A DNA stretch of 62,649 nt from Chloroflexota bacterium (GCA_028874195.1 JAPPLM010000078.1:1-62649), one strand, 5' to 3'; shown: positions 17,146-26,161, counted from the stretch's first letter. Notes: generated by a model from the sequence alone, not told the origin. Numbers and translations are program-made.

Positions 17146-18447
17146 ATGATGAGCGATCCCTCTCTTCCGCAACCGGCGCCGACGCCGGGTAACACGGCCT
17201 GGTGGACCCACGACCGTTTCGGCCTCTTCATCCACTGGGGTATCTATGCCCTGGCCGCCCGGCACGAGTGGGTGAAGAAATACGAGCAGATCAGCGATGC
17301 GGACTACCAGCCCTATTTCGACCACTTCGACCCCGACCTTTACGACCCGAAAGAGTGGGCCCGCATCGCGCGCGAGGCCGGCATGCGCTACGTGGTTCTC
17401 ACCAGCAAGCACCATGACGGCTTCTGCCTGTGGGACAGCCAACTCACCGACTATAAAGCCACCAATACTCCCGCCCAGCGCGATCTCCTAAAGCCGTTTG
17501 TCGAGGCTTTCCGCGCCGAAGGACTCAAGGTCGGCTTCTACTACTCGCTGATTGACTGGCACCATCCCGAATTCCCCGTGGACGGCGTGCATCCTCAAGC
17601 GAACGATCTCGCGTTCCGGGAAGCCACGCAAGACCGCGACGTGGGCAAGTACGCTGAGTACCTCCACGGCCAGGTGCGCGAAATCCTCACCATGTTCGGC
17701 AAAATCGACCTACTCTGGCTCGATTTCTCGTATTCGCAACGCGACGACGGCTGGAGCAAAGGCAAGGGCAAGGACGACTGGCAGAGCGAGAAACTGATCG
17801 AGATGGTGCGCGAGATAAACCCCGACATCATCATCAATAACCGCAGCGAAATCGAGCAGGACTTCCACACGCCGGAGCAGTTTATCCCGCCAAGCTGGCT
17901 ACACATCGACGGCAAGCCCGTGAATTGGGAATCCTGCCAGACCCCCAACGGCTCCTGGGGCTACCACCGCGACAATCTGGACTGGAAGTCACCGCAATTG
18001 CTCGTGGAGATGCTCATCGATTGCGTCTCCAAGGGCGGCAATATGCTGATGAACGTGGGGCCGACCGGCCGCGGCGAGTTCGATCCGCGTGCGCAAGCGA
18101 CTCTGGCGGAAGTCGGTGGGTGGATGCGACAGCACGGCCGCGCGATCTACGGCTGCACGCAAGCGCCGTTCACGCCTCCCAGTGACTGTCGGTACACCTA
18201 TAATCCCAAGACGAAGCAGCTCTATCTGCACGTGTTCGCCTGGCCGCTCAAGTACCTGCACCTGCCCGGCCTGCGCAACCGCGTGCGCTACGCCCAACTC
18301 CTGCACGACGGCTCCGAGGTGAAGACGTTCGATTTCACCCGCCACCATCAATACCCCACCAGCGGCGCAGACCTGCTCACGCTGGAATTGCCCATCCAAA
18401 AGCCCGACGTGCTCACGCCTGTGGTTGAGCTGTTCTTGAATGACTAG
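17146..18447 (+). CDS. Alpha-L-fucosidase (GH29)
   Basis: Glycosidase of 433 aa. The N-terminus WWTHDRFGLFIHWGIYALAA and VVLTSKHHDGFCLWDS are hallmark GH29 stretches; IDLLWLDFSYS (about residues 187-197) holds the expected nucleophile Asp. A beta-sandwich C-terminus follows. No signal peptide is visible, so it is probably cytosolic and acts on imported fucosides. AGGAG lies just before the ATG. No fucose transporter or fucose pathway gene adjoins it; it stands alone between the selenoprotein pair and a decayed region. Confidence 0.92.
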   Translation: MMSDPSLPQPAPTPGNTAWWTHDRFGLFIHWGIYALAARHEWVKKYEQISDADYQPYFDHFDPDLYDPKEWARIAREAGMRYVVLTSKHHDGFCLWDSQLTDYKATNTPAQRDLLKPFVEAFRAEGLKVGFYYSLIDWHHPEFPVDGVHPQANDLAFREATQDRDVGKYAEYLHGQVREILTMFGKIDLLWLDFSYSQRDDGWSKGKGKDDWQSEKLIEMVREINPDIIINNRSEIEQDFHTPEQFIPPSWLHIDGKPVNWESCQTPNGSWGYHRDNLDWKSPQLLVEMLIDCVSKGGNMLMNVGPTGRGEFDPRAQATLAEVGGWMRQHGRAIYGCTQAPFTPPSDCRYTYNPKTKQLYLHVFAWPLKYLHLPGLRNRVRYAQLLHDGSEVKTFDFTRHHQYPTSGADLLTLELPIQKPDVLTPVVELFLND

Positions 18448-18509
18448 GGAAGCCAGTAAACATAGAGGCTAAGGCTGCAGGACGCACTCTAGCGCGAGCC
18501 TTGAGATGG

Positions 18510-18659
18510 TCACTTTGACTTAGAAGAGTTGGGCTTTGCTTTGGGAATTGAACTGCCGCCTGGTGGCTTGGGCGGAGGTTGATATCCTGAAGGCACTTGC
18601 TTCGGCCCCTTACCCCTCTTTGTGACTACTGTCCCTTTGTTTTTTTGATTGCCTTCCAT
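18510..18659 (-). CDS. Small basic Lys/Pro-rich protein (49 aa)
   Basis: Short frame MEGNQKNKG...PNSSKSK with a good ribosome site (AAGGAG six bases before ATG). It is rich in Lys, Pro, Gly and Ser and has no hydrophobic core, so it should be disordered. It resembles in style the 49-aa basic peptide inside the IS element at 20936-21085, though I see no clear alignment. Function unknown; nucleic-acid binding is only a guess. Confidence 0.45.
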   Translation of the reverse strand: MEGNQKNKGTVVTKRGKGPKQVPSGYQPPPKPPGGSSIPKAKPNSSKSK

Positions 18660-18746
18660 CTCGCTCTCCTTAGCTAGCTCCTCTTTCCTTATTCCTTAAT
18701 TGTATCAAGTACTGTTGTGGCGCCCCACCCTTCGGCGGCCCGATCA

Positions 18747-19027
18747 CCTTGCATATGGCTTGAGTTGTAGAAATATGTGTAGCCGAAATGAAACCTCGTG
18801 CGTTATCGTCAGGTGCGGCTCGGATTCTCGGAAGACCTGCCACTTGTAGGCGGCGAAGATCCCGCCCAGGATCACCGCCAACGCGGTCACCCCGCCTGCG
18901 TGCTCCACAGCACGTTCTTCACCTACGTCGCGTCGGGCGCGAAAAGATACGCCGCCAGGAAAATGAGGCACAGCCCGACCACGACCGCGAGGACTATGGC
19001 TATGAGGCCAACGTTCAGCTTGCCCAT
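18747..19027 (-). pseudogene. Decayed small membrane-protein gene(s)
   Basis: On the minus strand, ATG 19027 opens a 34-residue hydrophobic peptide (MGKLNVGLIAIVLAVVVG...) ending in TAG. Just after it, GTG-AAG-AAC-GTG begins a second frame that breaks after about ten codons. A one-base shift continues it as VTALAVILGGIFAAYKWQVF and PHLTITHEVSF, a membrane segment plus strand pattern that looks like real protein. I read this as a frameshifted remnant of an unidentified membrane protein. Confidence 0.45.
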
Positions 19028-19137
19028 GCAAATGCCGCTTCTCTCAAAACGTGGCTCCTCTTGGCCTGAGCACACTCCTACATGGTAGCGTAGAAAGTGG
19101 ATAGAAAACTCAAGTCAAGGCTAGTTGGATAGAATAC

Positions 19138-20346
19138 ATGGGTACTCTCCAAGAAACGCTGAATTCTGTACTGGATGACACTTGCGAACCTCAAGAATTG
19201 TTGTCAATCTGGATTATCCCTCAACTGCGAGAGTGGGGGATTCAGTTGAGCGACTCCGAAAGAGTTCAACTCGAAGATGAATTCCAGAAGTTCACTCTCG
19301 AGGCAGCAACCTTGAGTTTAATGAATTACAGGTTCTTGGATTCGACCGGCCCTAGGTATGTTACGGCTGAGAATCGCATGTCTATCGCCAAGAGAACTCT
19401 CAAGTATGCACTGGGGCTATTCATGGCCGAGAAAACCAGGAATCTGGTCGAGGGCTTGGAGGGGCACGCTACCTCAATCCTCAGAGACGAGCGTGAAGAA
19501 CAGCGGCGACTCGAGCAAGGAGTGAGTGAAGAGTGGCAGGAACCGCTCGACCTCCTTACTGTGTTTGTCGCACTGACCAAAGGGGTTAGATCACTCTTCG
19601 ACGATCAATTCCTCAATGAAGCTACTCTTTCAGGCGGAATCACATTCGCAACTCTTGCAGTTCTACATGCGAGGGCATGCCAAGTGTCATCTGAGATTCT
19701 CGTTCTCTTGCGCTGCGGCTTTGCCGATGGAGCATACGCGCGCTGGCGTACGCTCTACGAGCTATCGGCCGTTAGCCTCTTTATCGAGAAGAACGGAAAG
19801 GAAGTAGCAGAAAGATACCTGTTCCATGAAACCTTAGAGCGCAGCAGACTTGCCCGCCAATACCAACAAGGTAGATATCCGGGTGTTTCGAGCCGACTAT
19901 CGCAAGAGTGGATCGATAACCTTGCGTCACTCCAAGACTACCTATTGAAGGCATATGGCAAGCAATTCAAAGAAAACTACGGTTGGGCGGCATCTGTACT
20001 TTCCGGCAATCCTACGCTCCAAAGAATCGCGGAGAGTGTTGGCCTGGGTGATTCGTACCCTGCTTACAGACTAGCGAGTACCAGTGTACATGCAAGTGCG
20101 CTTAGCACATTCCGACTCTCAGTACCTGAAGCTCCTTTGGGAAGAGCAGTTCACGCCAGCCCAAACGCTATTGGCCTGAAGTCTCCTGGCTACTACTGTG
20201 CAAGATCCTTAGAGGTGATTACCACGGCTCTGCTCAAGTGTCAGCCGGGGCTTGACGATCATGCCGTTCTCAAGCGCGGGACCATTCTGAGATCTCTGCG
20301 TGTGCTGGTGAGTAGGGTTTTGAAAGGGAATTATATACGAAAGTAA
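19138..20346 (+). pseudogene. DUF5677-like protein, 3' end replaced by IS insertion
   Basis: Open frame of 402 aa, mostly helical, with a DUF5677-like core: HARACQVSSEILVLLRCGFA, DGAYARWRTLYELSAVSLFI and AERYLFHETLERS. The function of this family is unknown; members are often scattered in variable regions. The last codons (GNYIRK and the TAA) are not native: they come from the left end of the IS element at 20326. Removing the element and one target duplication restores the frame as VLKAFDEAEGKIGS followed by TAA at 22929-22931. Only about 11 native residues are lost, so the protein may still work. Confidence 0.75.
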
Positions 20347-20350
20347 ACGC
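20326..20350 (+). repeat. Left terminal inverted repeat of the IS
   Basis: Begins GGGAATTATATACG and ends GTAAACGC; exact reverse complement of 22863-22887. Confidence 0.97.
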
Positions 20351-20503
20351 ATGTGGTAGCCTTGTAGGTGCCACAGTCTGAACAGCGTGTGGGTCTCATG
20401 GGACTCACTGTAGATTTGACTTTGCATGTCTCCTTGCGGCCCGCGCGCTAGGCTTCAGGCTGTGGCAAGTCGAACCCTACAGTGTGTCGCAAGGAGGCAC
20501 CCC

Positions 20504-20776
20504 ATGTCCGAGAAGTCCGAGACCCAACGCAAGTCCGCCCTGGCAAATCACATTGCCCAAGAAGTTCCCAAAGGCTGGCGCGTGGAATCACAAGGGGACT
20601 TCCAGGCGGTGATGGTCAAGGGCAAAAGACCAAACCACCTGCTTCACGTTATCCTGAGCGTGCTTACCGCTGGATTCTGGCTCATCGTGTGGTTATGCGT
20701 GGTGGTATTCGGCGGCGAGAAGCGGCAAATGCTAACCGTCGATGAGTTCGGCAACGTGACAAAGCAAGGCGTATAA
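20504..20776 (+). CDS. IS passenger: conserved small membrane protein
   Basis: Protein of 90 aa starting at the ATG that follows AAGGAGG by six bases. The N-terminal half is soluble (LANHIAQEVPKGWRVESQ). One or two membrane segments follow (LLHVILSVLTAGFWLIVWLC), then GGEKRQMLTVDEFGNV. The pattern of a basic head, membrane hairpin and VDEFGNV tail is one I associate with small phage or actinobacterial hypothetical proteins. Function unknown. It lies 150 bases inside the left IS end and points inward, opposite to the transposase. Confidence 0.7.
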   Translation: MSEKSETQRKSALANHIAQEVPKGWRVESQGDFQAVMVKGKRPNHLLHVILSVLTAGFWLIVWLCVVVFGGEKRQMLTVDEFGNVTKQGV

Positions 20777-20780
20777 GGCA

Positions 20781-20891
20781 ATGCGCCTGCTGCCTAGCCG
20801 GTGGGAAATAGCCGCCGTGGTGATTGCGGTGATCGTCTTCAAGCTGATCGAGCCACATCTAAAGACGATTGGACGGTGGGGACGAAAGTAA
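20781..20891 (+). CDS. IS passenger: 36-aa single-span membrane peptide
   Basis: Starts 4 bases after the preceding stop codon. The product MRLLPSRWEI... has one hydrophobic segment (AAVVIAVIVFKLIE) and a basic tail (GRWGRK). Close spacing suggests translation coupled to the 90-aa gene. Too short to classify. Confidence 0.5.
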   Translation: MRLLPSRWEIAAVVIAVIVFKLIEPHLKTIGRWGRK

Positions 20892-20904
20892 TCCGGCCAA
20901 TAAG

Positions 20905-20934
20905 AGAATCCTCCGCTTAGGTGCGGGGGATTCT
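20905..20934. terminator. Terminator between convergent IS passenger genes
   Basis: AGAATCCTCCGC faces GCGGGGGATTCT (12 bp with one G-U) around a TTAGGT loop, followed on the plus strand by a T-rich stretch. It separates plus- and minus-strand passengers. Confidence 0.7.
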
Positions 20935-20935
20935 T

Positions 20936-21085
20936 CTACTTCTTCTTTGGCGGCTTAGTCTTGAGCACAGCGCGGGCAACATCTTTGACCGGCGCATCTA
21001 TGCGTTGCGGCATGGTCTTGGAGACTGGTCTGCCCACCTTACCCTTGCTAGATGACTTGACCGTTTTGGGCTTGGGATTGTCCAT
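20936..21085 (-). CDS. IS passenger: 49-aa basic peptide
   Basis: Frame MDNPKPKTVKSSSKGKVGRP...PPKKK, strongly basic and Pro-rich, without hydrophobic core. It follows the HicA-like gene on the same strand by 23 bases. Likely disordered; a DNA- or RNA-binding role is possible but not shown. Confidence 0.5.
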   Translation of the reverse strand: MDNPKPKTVKSSSKGKVGRPVSKTMPQRIDAPVKDVARAVLKTKPPKKK

Positions 21086-21108
21086 GGCTACTGTCTTTCT
21101 CGTTGCCG

Positions 21109-21372
21109 CTAGTTTAGATGCATATTGAAGCTGGAAGCGCTAATGCAAAGCCGGGCGCAGATACTCCTAACTTCAGAGGGTGGCAGTCTTTCGTTGTCGC
21201 CATAGGTAAATGCACACCATAGCGTGGTGCCATCGACATCACGCTCAATCCGGGCAAGCGAAGTGCCATTCACACGCACTCGTCCATCAACCACATAACG
21301 ACAGTTATACTCCCTCTCTAGTCGCTCCCTGAACTCTTTGAACGTAGGCCATTGCGCCATTGGATACGCCAT
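21109..21372 (-). CDS. IS passenger: HicA-like small protein (possible toxin)
   Basis: About 87 aa from ATG 21372 (MAYPMAQWPTFKEF); a longer frame begins at 21411. The order helix (FKEFRERLEREY), strands (YVVDGRVRVNG, TTLWCAFTYG), then LPPSEVRSICARL resembles the HicA double-stranded-RNA-binding fold, whose end is LPxGTLRSILxQ. The hallmark GSH loop of HicA is not evident, so the call is tentative. It follows a HicB-like gene on the same strand, as in hicBA antitoxin-toxin pairs. Confidence 0.45.
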   Translation of the reverse strand: MAYPMAQWPTFKEFRERLEREYNCRYVVDGRVRVNGTSLARIERDVDGTTLWCAFTYGDNERLPPSEVRSICARLCISASSFNMHLN

Positions 21373-21400
21373 TTCATGAGATTCCTTCTTGTGCGGATGA

Positions 21401-21721
21401 TTACACGGCAATCCAGCTTTCAGCTAGAGACTTCTGTGCGGGATCAAACATGAAGTTCGGAGGAATCTCATCCGCATCGGGGGCTGTAATTGGCGCAGCA
21501 AGGCGTAGTGAGTTCTCTAGCATTTCCCAGTATTGCTGGGGTGCCTTGCCGATTTTTGCCAACGGTTCTTCGCCAAGATGGAAAGCCATAACGACTTGGG
21601 AAACAAAAGCAAGCGCATATGCTTCCTGGGCATCCGTAACAGTCTCTCCGTGGGCGGCAATATCGTATTCAAGGCACTGCGCAACCCACATGTCTTCTTC
21701 TTGGAACAATAATACTCGCAT
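21401..21721 (-). CDS. IS passenger: HicB-like protein (possible antitoxin)
   Basis: Protein of 106 aa. MRVLLFQEEDMWVAQCLEYD-IAAHGETVTDAQEAYALAF matches the HicB partial RNase H fold (a strand pair, then G-x-T-x-x-E-A). The C-terminal half (LAKIGKAPQQYWEMLENSL...) is less typical and lacks an obvious DNA-binding helix-turn-helix or ribbon-helix-helix. It lies directly upstream of the HicA-like gene. As an IS passenger the pair could stabilise the element. Confidence 0.6.
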   Translation of the reverse strand: MRVLLFQEEDMWVAQCLEYDIAAHGETVTDAQEAYALAFVSQVVMAFHLGEEPLAKIGKAPQQYWEMLENSLRLAAPITAPDADEIPPNFMFDPAQKSLAESWIAV

Positions 21722-21842
21722 GATTGACTCCCTTGTTTTTCGCTACCTGATACATCCATTATGTCATTAATGACCATTGCCGCAGACCTATGCTGCGGTT
21801 TTTGGCCCCCAATGCCAACGCCCTGATTGTAGATGCTATTGA

Positions 21843-22781
21843 CTAGGCAATCAAGTCTCGGTAGCGAAGCCTCTTACCCTGCATGTTTCGCGCCATGTGA
21901 CCCAATTGGTCTATCGTGTCGCGGGGCCGGTCGTTGTGCCGTCCGGAGAACTCATCCACGTAGCGGTCTAGGTGCTTCACGCTCATATGGTGATACGTTC
22001 CCACATAACCACGCTTGAGCATCGACCAGAATGACTCGATCCCGTTCGTATGAATCTGTTCACGCACGTACTCTTTGGCGGAATGCCGGACGGTCTCATG
22101 ATCCACGTTCCCCAAGCCCCGATAGCCGCCGTGGTCGTCGGTAATGACTTTGGAGCCAGGCTTCACCTTCTCATTGACAAAGCCCTCTAGCGTCTCGCTA
22201 TCCGTACCCTGTACCGCTTTAGCGGAGACCTGGTTGGCTTCCCGCTCTTTGGCTCCGACTACGGGAACCTTGCCGACGGGGCCGCGCCCGGCCCGCAGCT
22301 TCTTGGAAGCGTGTTTATTCCGTTCCTTCCCGCCCATGTACGTCTCGTCGATCTCCACTGTGCCAGTGAACGGATCTATGTCGTTATCCCACGCCTTGCG
22401 GATTCGGTGCGCCATGTGCCACGCCGTCTTTTGAGTCACGTTGATATCGCGGTGCAGCTTCATGGACGACGTGCCCTTGACGTTGGTGGTCATAAGGTAC
22501 ATCGCCATCGCCCACTTGCGGTAGCCGATTTTGCTTGACTGCATCACCGTGCCGGTCTTGACCGAGAAGAATTTGCGGCAGTCCGCACAGTGGAACGGCA
22601 TGGACGGGTGATTGCCTTTGGCTCCCACGCGCTCGCCGTTGCAGTAAGCGCAACGCAGGCCGTCCGGCCAACGCTCACTGACAAACCAAGCCTCTGCGGC
22701 TTCATCAGTGGGGAACATCTCGTACAGTTCCAGCAGAGAGATACCCTTGCGATAGTGCTTGCCGGGAGCCTTCTTAGCCAT
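21843..22781 (-). CDS. IS1595-family transposase (ISXO2-like)
   Basis: Transposase of 312 aa. The N-terminus carries a zinc ribbon (CAYC...CADC, residues about 44-73). The DDE-type ISXO2 core shows VEIDETYMGGKERNKH (first Asp), VITDDHGGYRGL (second Asp) and TNGIESFWSMLKRGYVGTYH (third acidic/Asn region), ending FSGRHNDRPRDTIDQL. The frame is intact and the element has exact ends, so it may be active. It reads inward from the right inverted repeat. Confidence 0.96.
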   Translation of the reverse strand: MAKKAPGKHYRKGISLLELYEMFPTDEAAEAWFVSERWPDGLRCAYCNGERVGAKGNHPSMPFHCADCRKFFSVKTGTVMQSSKIGYRKWAMAMYLMTTNVKGTSSMKLHRDINVTQKTAWHMAHRIRKAWDNDIDPFTGTVEIDETYMGGKERNKHASKKLRAGRGPVGKVPVVGAKEREANQVSAKAVQGTDSETLEGFVNEKVKPGSKVITDDHGGYRGLGNVDHETVRHSAKEYVREQIHTNGIESFWSMLKRGYVGTYHHMSVKHLDRYVDEFSGRHNDRPRDTIDQLGHMARNMQGKRLRYRDLIA

Positions 22782-22862
22782 CGTTACCCTCGTGTTCTGT
22801 GCGTTTCTTACTCTCTAATTATAGCAGAAAAGTAAACAGCGGTCAAGGGATTCTAGGCAAAA

Positions 22863-22887
22863 GCGTTTACTTTCGTATATAATTCCC
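22863..22887 (-). repeat. Right terminal inverted repeat of the IS
   Basis: Exact reverse complement of 20326-20350; followed at once by the TTTTGAAA target duplication. Confidence 0.97.
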
Positions 22888-22892
22888 TTTTG

Positions 22893-22931
22893 AAAGCGTT
22901 TGATGAAGCTGAAGGCAAGATCGGGTCCTAA
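22893..22931 (+). pseudogene. Severed 3' tail of the DUF5677 gene
   Basis: Codons AAA-GCG-TTT-GAT-GAA... to TAA at 22929-22931 continue the frame of the gene at 19138 when the IS and one 8-bp duplication are removed. Confidence 0.85.
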
Positions 22932-23023
22932 TTCTGAGCCCAAGTGCTGCCCTTAAGGTGGCAAACATAGGTGACCTTGATACGTATGGCATTTTCACAC
23001 TCCTAAAACTTGAGTTGGTCTAG

Positions 23024-26000
23024 CTACTTCTCTAGCAACCTGGCTATTACATCCTCTACGGCCCTGCCTTCTGGGGAGGTGCGGAGCCAGGCGCGGAGTT
23101 CGCGGCGGGCGAGCTTGACATTGAAACGGGGGCGAGAAGCACGAAGCTCAGCGAGTTGCTGCGCCGCGCCGGTGGCGGCAGCTTGACCGACGTTAGCGAT
23201 ATCTCCATGAAACGATGTGCCTGTATCGAATTCGGGTATCCGCAGCTTCCAGAGGTGTTTGTGTAAATCGCGTGCTCCGAACTGGCCCTTCGGCATTAGG
23301 GGCTTTACTGCCTCATAGAGGGCATCGCTGTTTATGATTGCAAGCAAGTATGAGGCCTCTTGCTCACTTTTGCAGGTGATCCAATAGAGCGTGGTGTCAA
23401 CTAGGGCTTCTTGATCCTCCACTAGTGCCGCCGTCGGGACTCCGGCCTTGCCATATACAATCCGAAACGGACGCTTCCCGGAATCCTGCCACCAGTCCAG
23501 TTGCGCCGATAGCTCCCGGTGGTAGTTCAATCGACCCAATAGGTTAAACTTACTAGCTGCTGTCTTATTCTCTTCCCACAGACGGCTCATAGTTGACCAG
23601 CGTTCACGCATCCGCCGCTCCAGTTCGCCAATGCGGACACCGCCTATTCCTTCAAGGTCTTCAGGTAGCACTCTTTCGTCGCGATGTATGGGCAGCATAG
23701 CCTTCCGGGGTTCAAGCGCCACGTAGGGCGTTACCGTTTCACCCAAATGCACGGGAAAGAGGTGATCGGATTCTATGGTTTGGCCCATCAGTTCGGATAG
23801 GTCTACATTACGCCACGGCGCTTTATCGTTTGTTCCCCGACGGGGATTGACCGTGACGGTTTGGCCAGTTTGGAGAGTAGCCGGATTTTCTATCTCGTCC
23901 ACAAGGTATAGACAGCGCGGCCAGATGTCAGCCCCCCGCCGCGAATGGGCAGCGTACGGAGATTCTTCTCTGGCAGAGACGCTGGCGATTGGAATCTCAG
24001 TCCGCTGGATTCTGGGCGCGCCGGCCTTGCCGCGCCATTGCTCCACCGACCCTCGCAGGGCGTTTGCAACTCCGCTGTTACCATTGCTCAGCGCGAAGAC
24101 GACGCAGGAAGGAACCGGAAAGAAGGAATTTGGCTCCAACCGCTCCAAGTCCCAGGCTGGCTTGTAATCGAACTCCACCGAAACGGTAAACTCGGGGGTG
24201 CGTTTGCGACCCCGGCCCTTGCGCTTGGAACGCCACAAGCCGGTGCGCCACTTTTCATATTGACCCGATTGGAGCGCGCTGTGGGGCATGACCATGCCGA
24301 TCACGCCACCGTCTCTCAGATACAAGTCAACGCAACGGGTGAAGAACAAACCCGCCACGTCCTGATTCGCCGCGTGTTTGCCGCCAACCCATATCCCGTA
24401 GCGGTCCTTGCTCTGGTCTTCCAATGCGGTACGCAGCGTGCGTACAGTCCGGTTGAAGGTCAGCCACGGTGGGTTGCCAATGATGACGTCTACTTTCTCG
24501 CGGCTGAGGACGACCGGGCGCACGAGGTTGCGGGTGTAGTAGGCCCAGATATGGTCGCGGCCGGCGGCATGGAGGCGCTGCATGATGGCAATAGTCTTCT
24601 CTAGCGTCTCCCGTTCGGCGGGATCAGAAATGTCATTGTCGTCCAAGGCAATGAGCGGGTCAGTGTCTTGCTCGATAGCATTGGCAATGTCGCTCATTAG
24701 CGGATCAAATGTCTCGCCGCGCGCGACCAGACTCACCGGAAAGACCAACGTGGTGTTTCTCTCGTCTTCTACCTCGACCCGCACTTCACTCTTGGCAACG
24801 AGGTCTCCAGTGTGATAACGCAGTTGCAGCGTGTCGCCGAGGTAGACGGGTACAGAGATGGGGCTACTGTAACCGGCGTCGGCGGCAGACATGATTGCCG
24901 GGCGCGCGGCTAGCGTCCAGGCCGCGCGAGCCAGGTGCACGGCTACCGGGTGCACGTCGATGCCGGTCACGGCCAGCCGCAAGTTTTCGATTACCGCAGT
25001 GGGAGTCAGTTCTGCCTGTTGGGCCGCTTCCAAGAAATGCGCTACCGCCTCCACGATAAAGGTGCCGGAACCGCAGGCGGGATCGAGCACGCGCTGGTTC
25101 AGTGGATCTGCGACCAACTCGCGCACCATCACGCGCGCGAGCCAGTCCGGCGTGTAGTACTCGCCAAGCTGGCGGCGTTCATTGGGCGGGATCACGGTCT
25201 CGTAAAGGATTGCGCCCACGTCCGCTGGGGCGTTGCTCCACACAAACCGCGCGACGCGGCGAGCCAGGGTCTTGACCAACGACAACCCGCCCTCCACCTC
25301 GGTAGGCCAGGCAAAGAAATCCGACTCGACGATGCCGTGCAAGCCGGTGGCATTGTGAAAGCGGCGACCGTTGAGTAGGGCCGACGGTTCGCTCTCGGCA
25401 ACCTCGGCTATGTCTATGCCAAACGAGGCCTGCACCACCATGCCGATGGTCATGCTGAGGTAGGTGTGGCGGACGAAGAGATCGTCCATCTGCTTTCGAC
25501 CGCGGGCGATTTCTCCAAGTGCGGCCATGAGCAAGTTGTGCCAGAGCCGCCGCTTGACGGCGATGGTCTCGCTGTCGGCAGTGGCTTGGTAGAGCTGGCG
25601 CAGCGTGTCGATGTCGCGTTGGTACAAGAGACTGTCCGGCCCGAAACGCGCCTGGATGCTCTGCCGGTCGGGTTCGGTCTGCTGCGTCGCGGCCAGGGCC
25701 TCGTCCCGCAGCCACTTAAAGAGATCCGGACCGTTCTCTGGCGATTCAAGAATGAAGGCGTAGGGGCGTGTAGTTCTGACCGCGCCCGCGCCCGGCCAGC
25801 GCAGCACCCAGTGCTTGCCGTCCGTCAGGATGCCCATGCGCACACCTCTGCCCTGGGAAGCGGATTGCTGCAAATACTCGTCGAGTTGCTCCACGAAAGC
25901 GGGGTTGGGCATAATGCCGCTCGGCCCGATGCGGCGTTTGAACTCAATGAAGGTGTCGAGCGCCCGCAGATCGACCGCCTGGCGAGAGCCTTGCGCGGGC

Positions 26001-26161
26001 GGGTTTTCCTCCTGGATGTCTTCGTCGCGCACAAGCCCCGTATCGGTCAGAAATCGGCGCACTGCGCTCGTGATGTTCGCCTCCGGCTCGCGGTTGTCGT
26101 GCCGCCTCAGAATGTCATGCGCTAAGTCACTTAGTTGCGCTGTATTGTCTTCATTGCTCAT
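23024..26161 (-). CDS. Type IIG-like restriction-modification protein (N6-adenine methyltransferase)
   Basis: Single-chain protein of 1045 aa. The N-terminus (about 30-130) resembles a PD-(D/E)xK nuclease of the HsdR_N type: VDLRALDTFIEFKRR supplies D...ExK. A helical spacer follows. The methyltransferase region has LGEYYTPDWLARVMV (motif X), VLDPACGSGTFIVEA (SAM motif I, about residue 350) and VDVIIGNPPWLTFNR (catalytic NPPW, about 557). The C-terminal third is probably the target-recognition domain. Such proteins cut and methylate using one polypeptide. No separate specificity subunit is nearby, and it sits beside the IS element, as expected of a defence locus in a variable region. It could be methylase-only if the nuclease part is degenerate. 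Confidence 0.85.
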   Translation of the reverse strand: MSNEDNTAQLSDLAHDILRRHDNREPEANITSAVRRFLTDTGLVRDEDIQEENPPAQGSRQAVDLRALDTFIEFKRRIGPSGIMPNPAFVEQLDEYLQQSASQGRGVRMGILTDGKHWVLRWPGAGAVRTTRPYAFILESPENGPDLFKWLRDEALAATQQTEPDRQSIQARFGPDSLLYQRDIDTLRQLYQATADSETIAVKRRLWHNLLMAALGEIARGRKQMDDLFVRHTYLSMTIGMVVQASFGIDIAEVAESEPSALLNGRRFHNATGLHGIVESDFFAWPTEVEGGLSLVKTLARRVARFVWSNAPADVGAILYETVIPPNERRQLGEYYTPDWLARVMVRELVADPLNQRVLDPACGSGTFIVEAVAHFLEAAQQAELTPTAVIENLRLAVTGIDVHPVAVHLARAAWTLAARPAIMSAADAGYSSPISVPVYLGDTLQLRYHTGDLVAKSEVRVEVEDERNTTLVFPVSLVARGETFDPLMSDIANAIEQDTDPLIALDDNDISDPAERETLEKTIAIMQRLHAAGRDHIWAYYTRNLVRPVVLSREKVDVIIGNPPWLTFNRTVRTLRTALEDQSKDRYGIWVGGKHAANQDVAGLFFTRCVDLYLRDGGVIGMVMPHSALQSGQYEKWRTGLWRSKRKGRGRKRTPEFTVSVEFDYKPAWDLERLEPNSFFPVPSCVVFALSNGNSGVANALRGSVEQWRGKAGAPRIQRTEIPIASVSAREESPYAAHSRRGADIWPRCLYLVDEIENPATLQTGQTVTVNPRRGTNDKAPWRNVDLSELMGQTIESDHLFPVHLGETVTPYVALEPRKAMLPIHRDERVLPEDLEGIGGVRIGELERRMRERWSTMSRLWEENKTAASKFNLLGRLNYHRELSAQLDWWQDSGKRPFRIVYGKAGVPTAALVEDQEALVDTTLYWITCKSEQEASYLLAIINSDALYEAVKPLMPKGQFGARDLHKHLWKLRIPEFDTGTSFHGDIANVGQAAATGAAQQLAELRASRPRFNVKLARRELRAWLRTSPEGRAVEDVIARLLEK

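Larger units (their letters stand above)
20326..22887. mobile_element. Complete IS1595-family insertion element with passenger genes
   Basis: Element of 2562 bp. Perfect 25-bp inverted ends lie at 20326-20350 (GGGAATTATATACG...) and 22863-22887. TTTTGAAA flanks both ends (20318-20325 and 22888-22895), the 8-bp target duplication expected for IS1595. It carries a transposase (minus), a HicB-like and a HicA-like gene (minus), a 49-aa basic peptide (minus) and two small plus-strand proteins. Intact ends and an exact duplication suggest recent insertion. The target is the 3' end of the DUF5677 gene. Confidence 0.95.

Noticed and set aside
23945-25378. Long plus-strand frames opposite the restriction-modification gene
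   Set aside because: No recognisable protein features; the minus strand carries clear methyltransferase motifs across the same bases.
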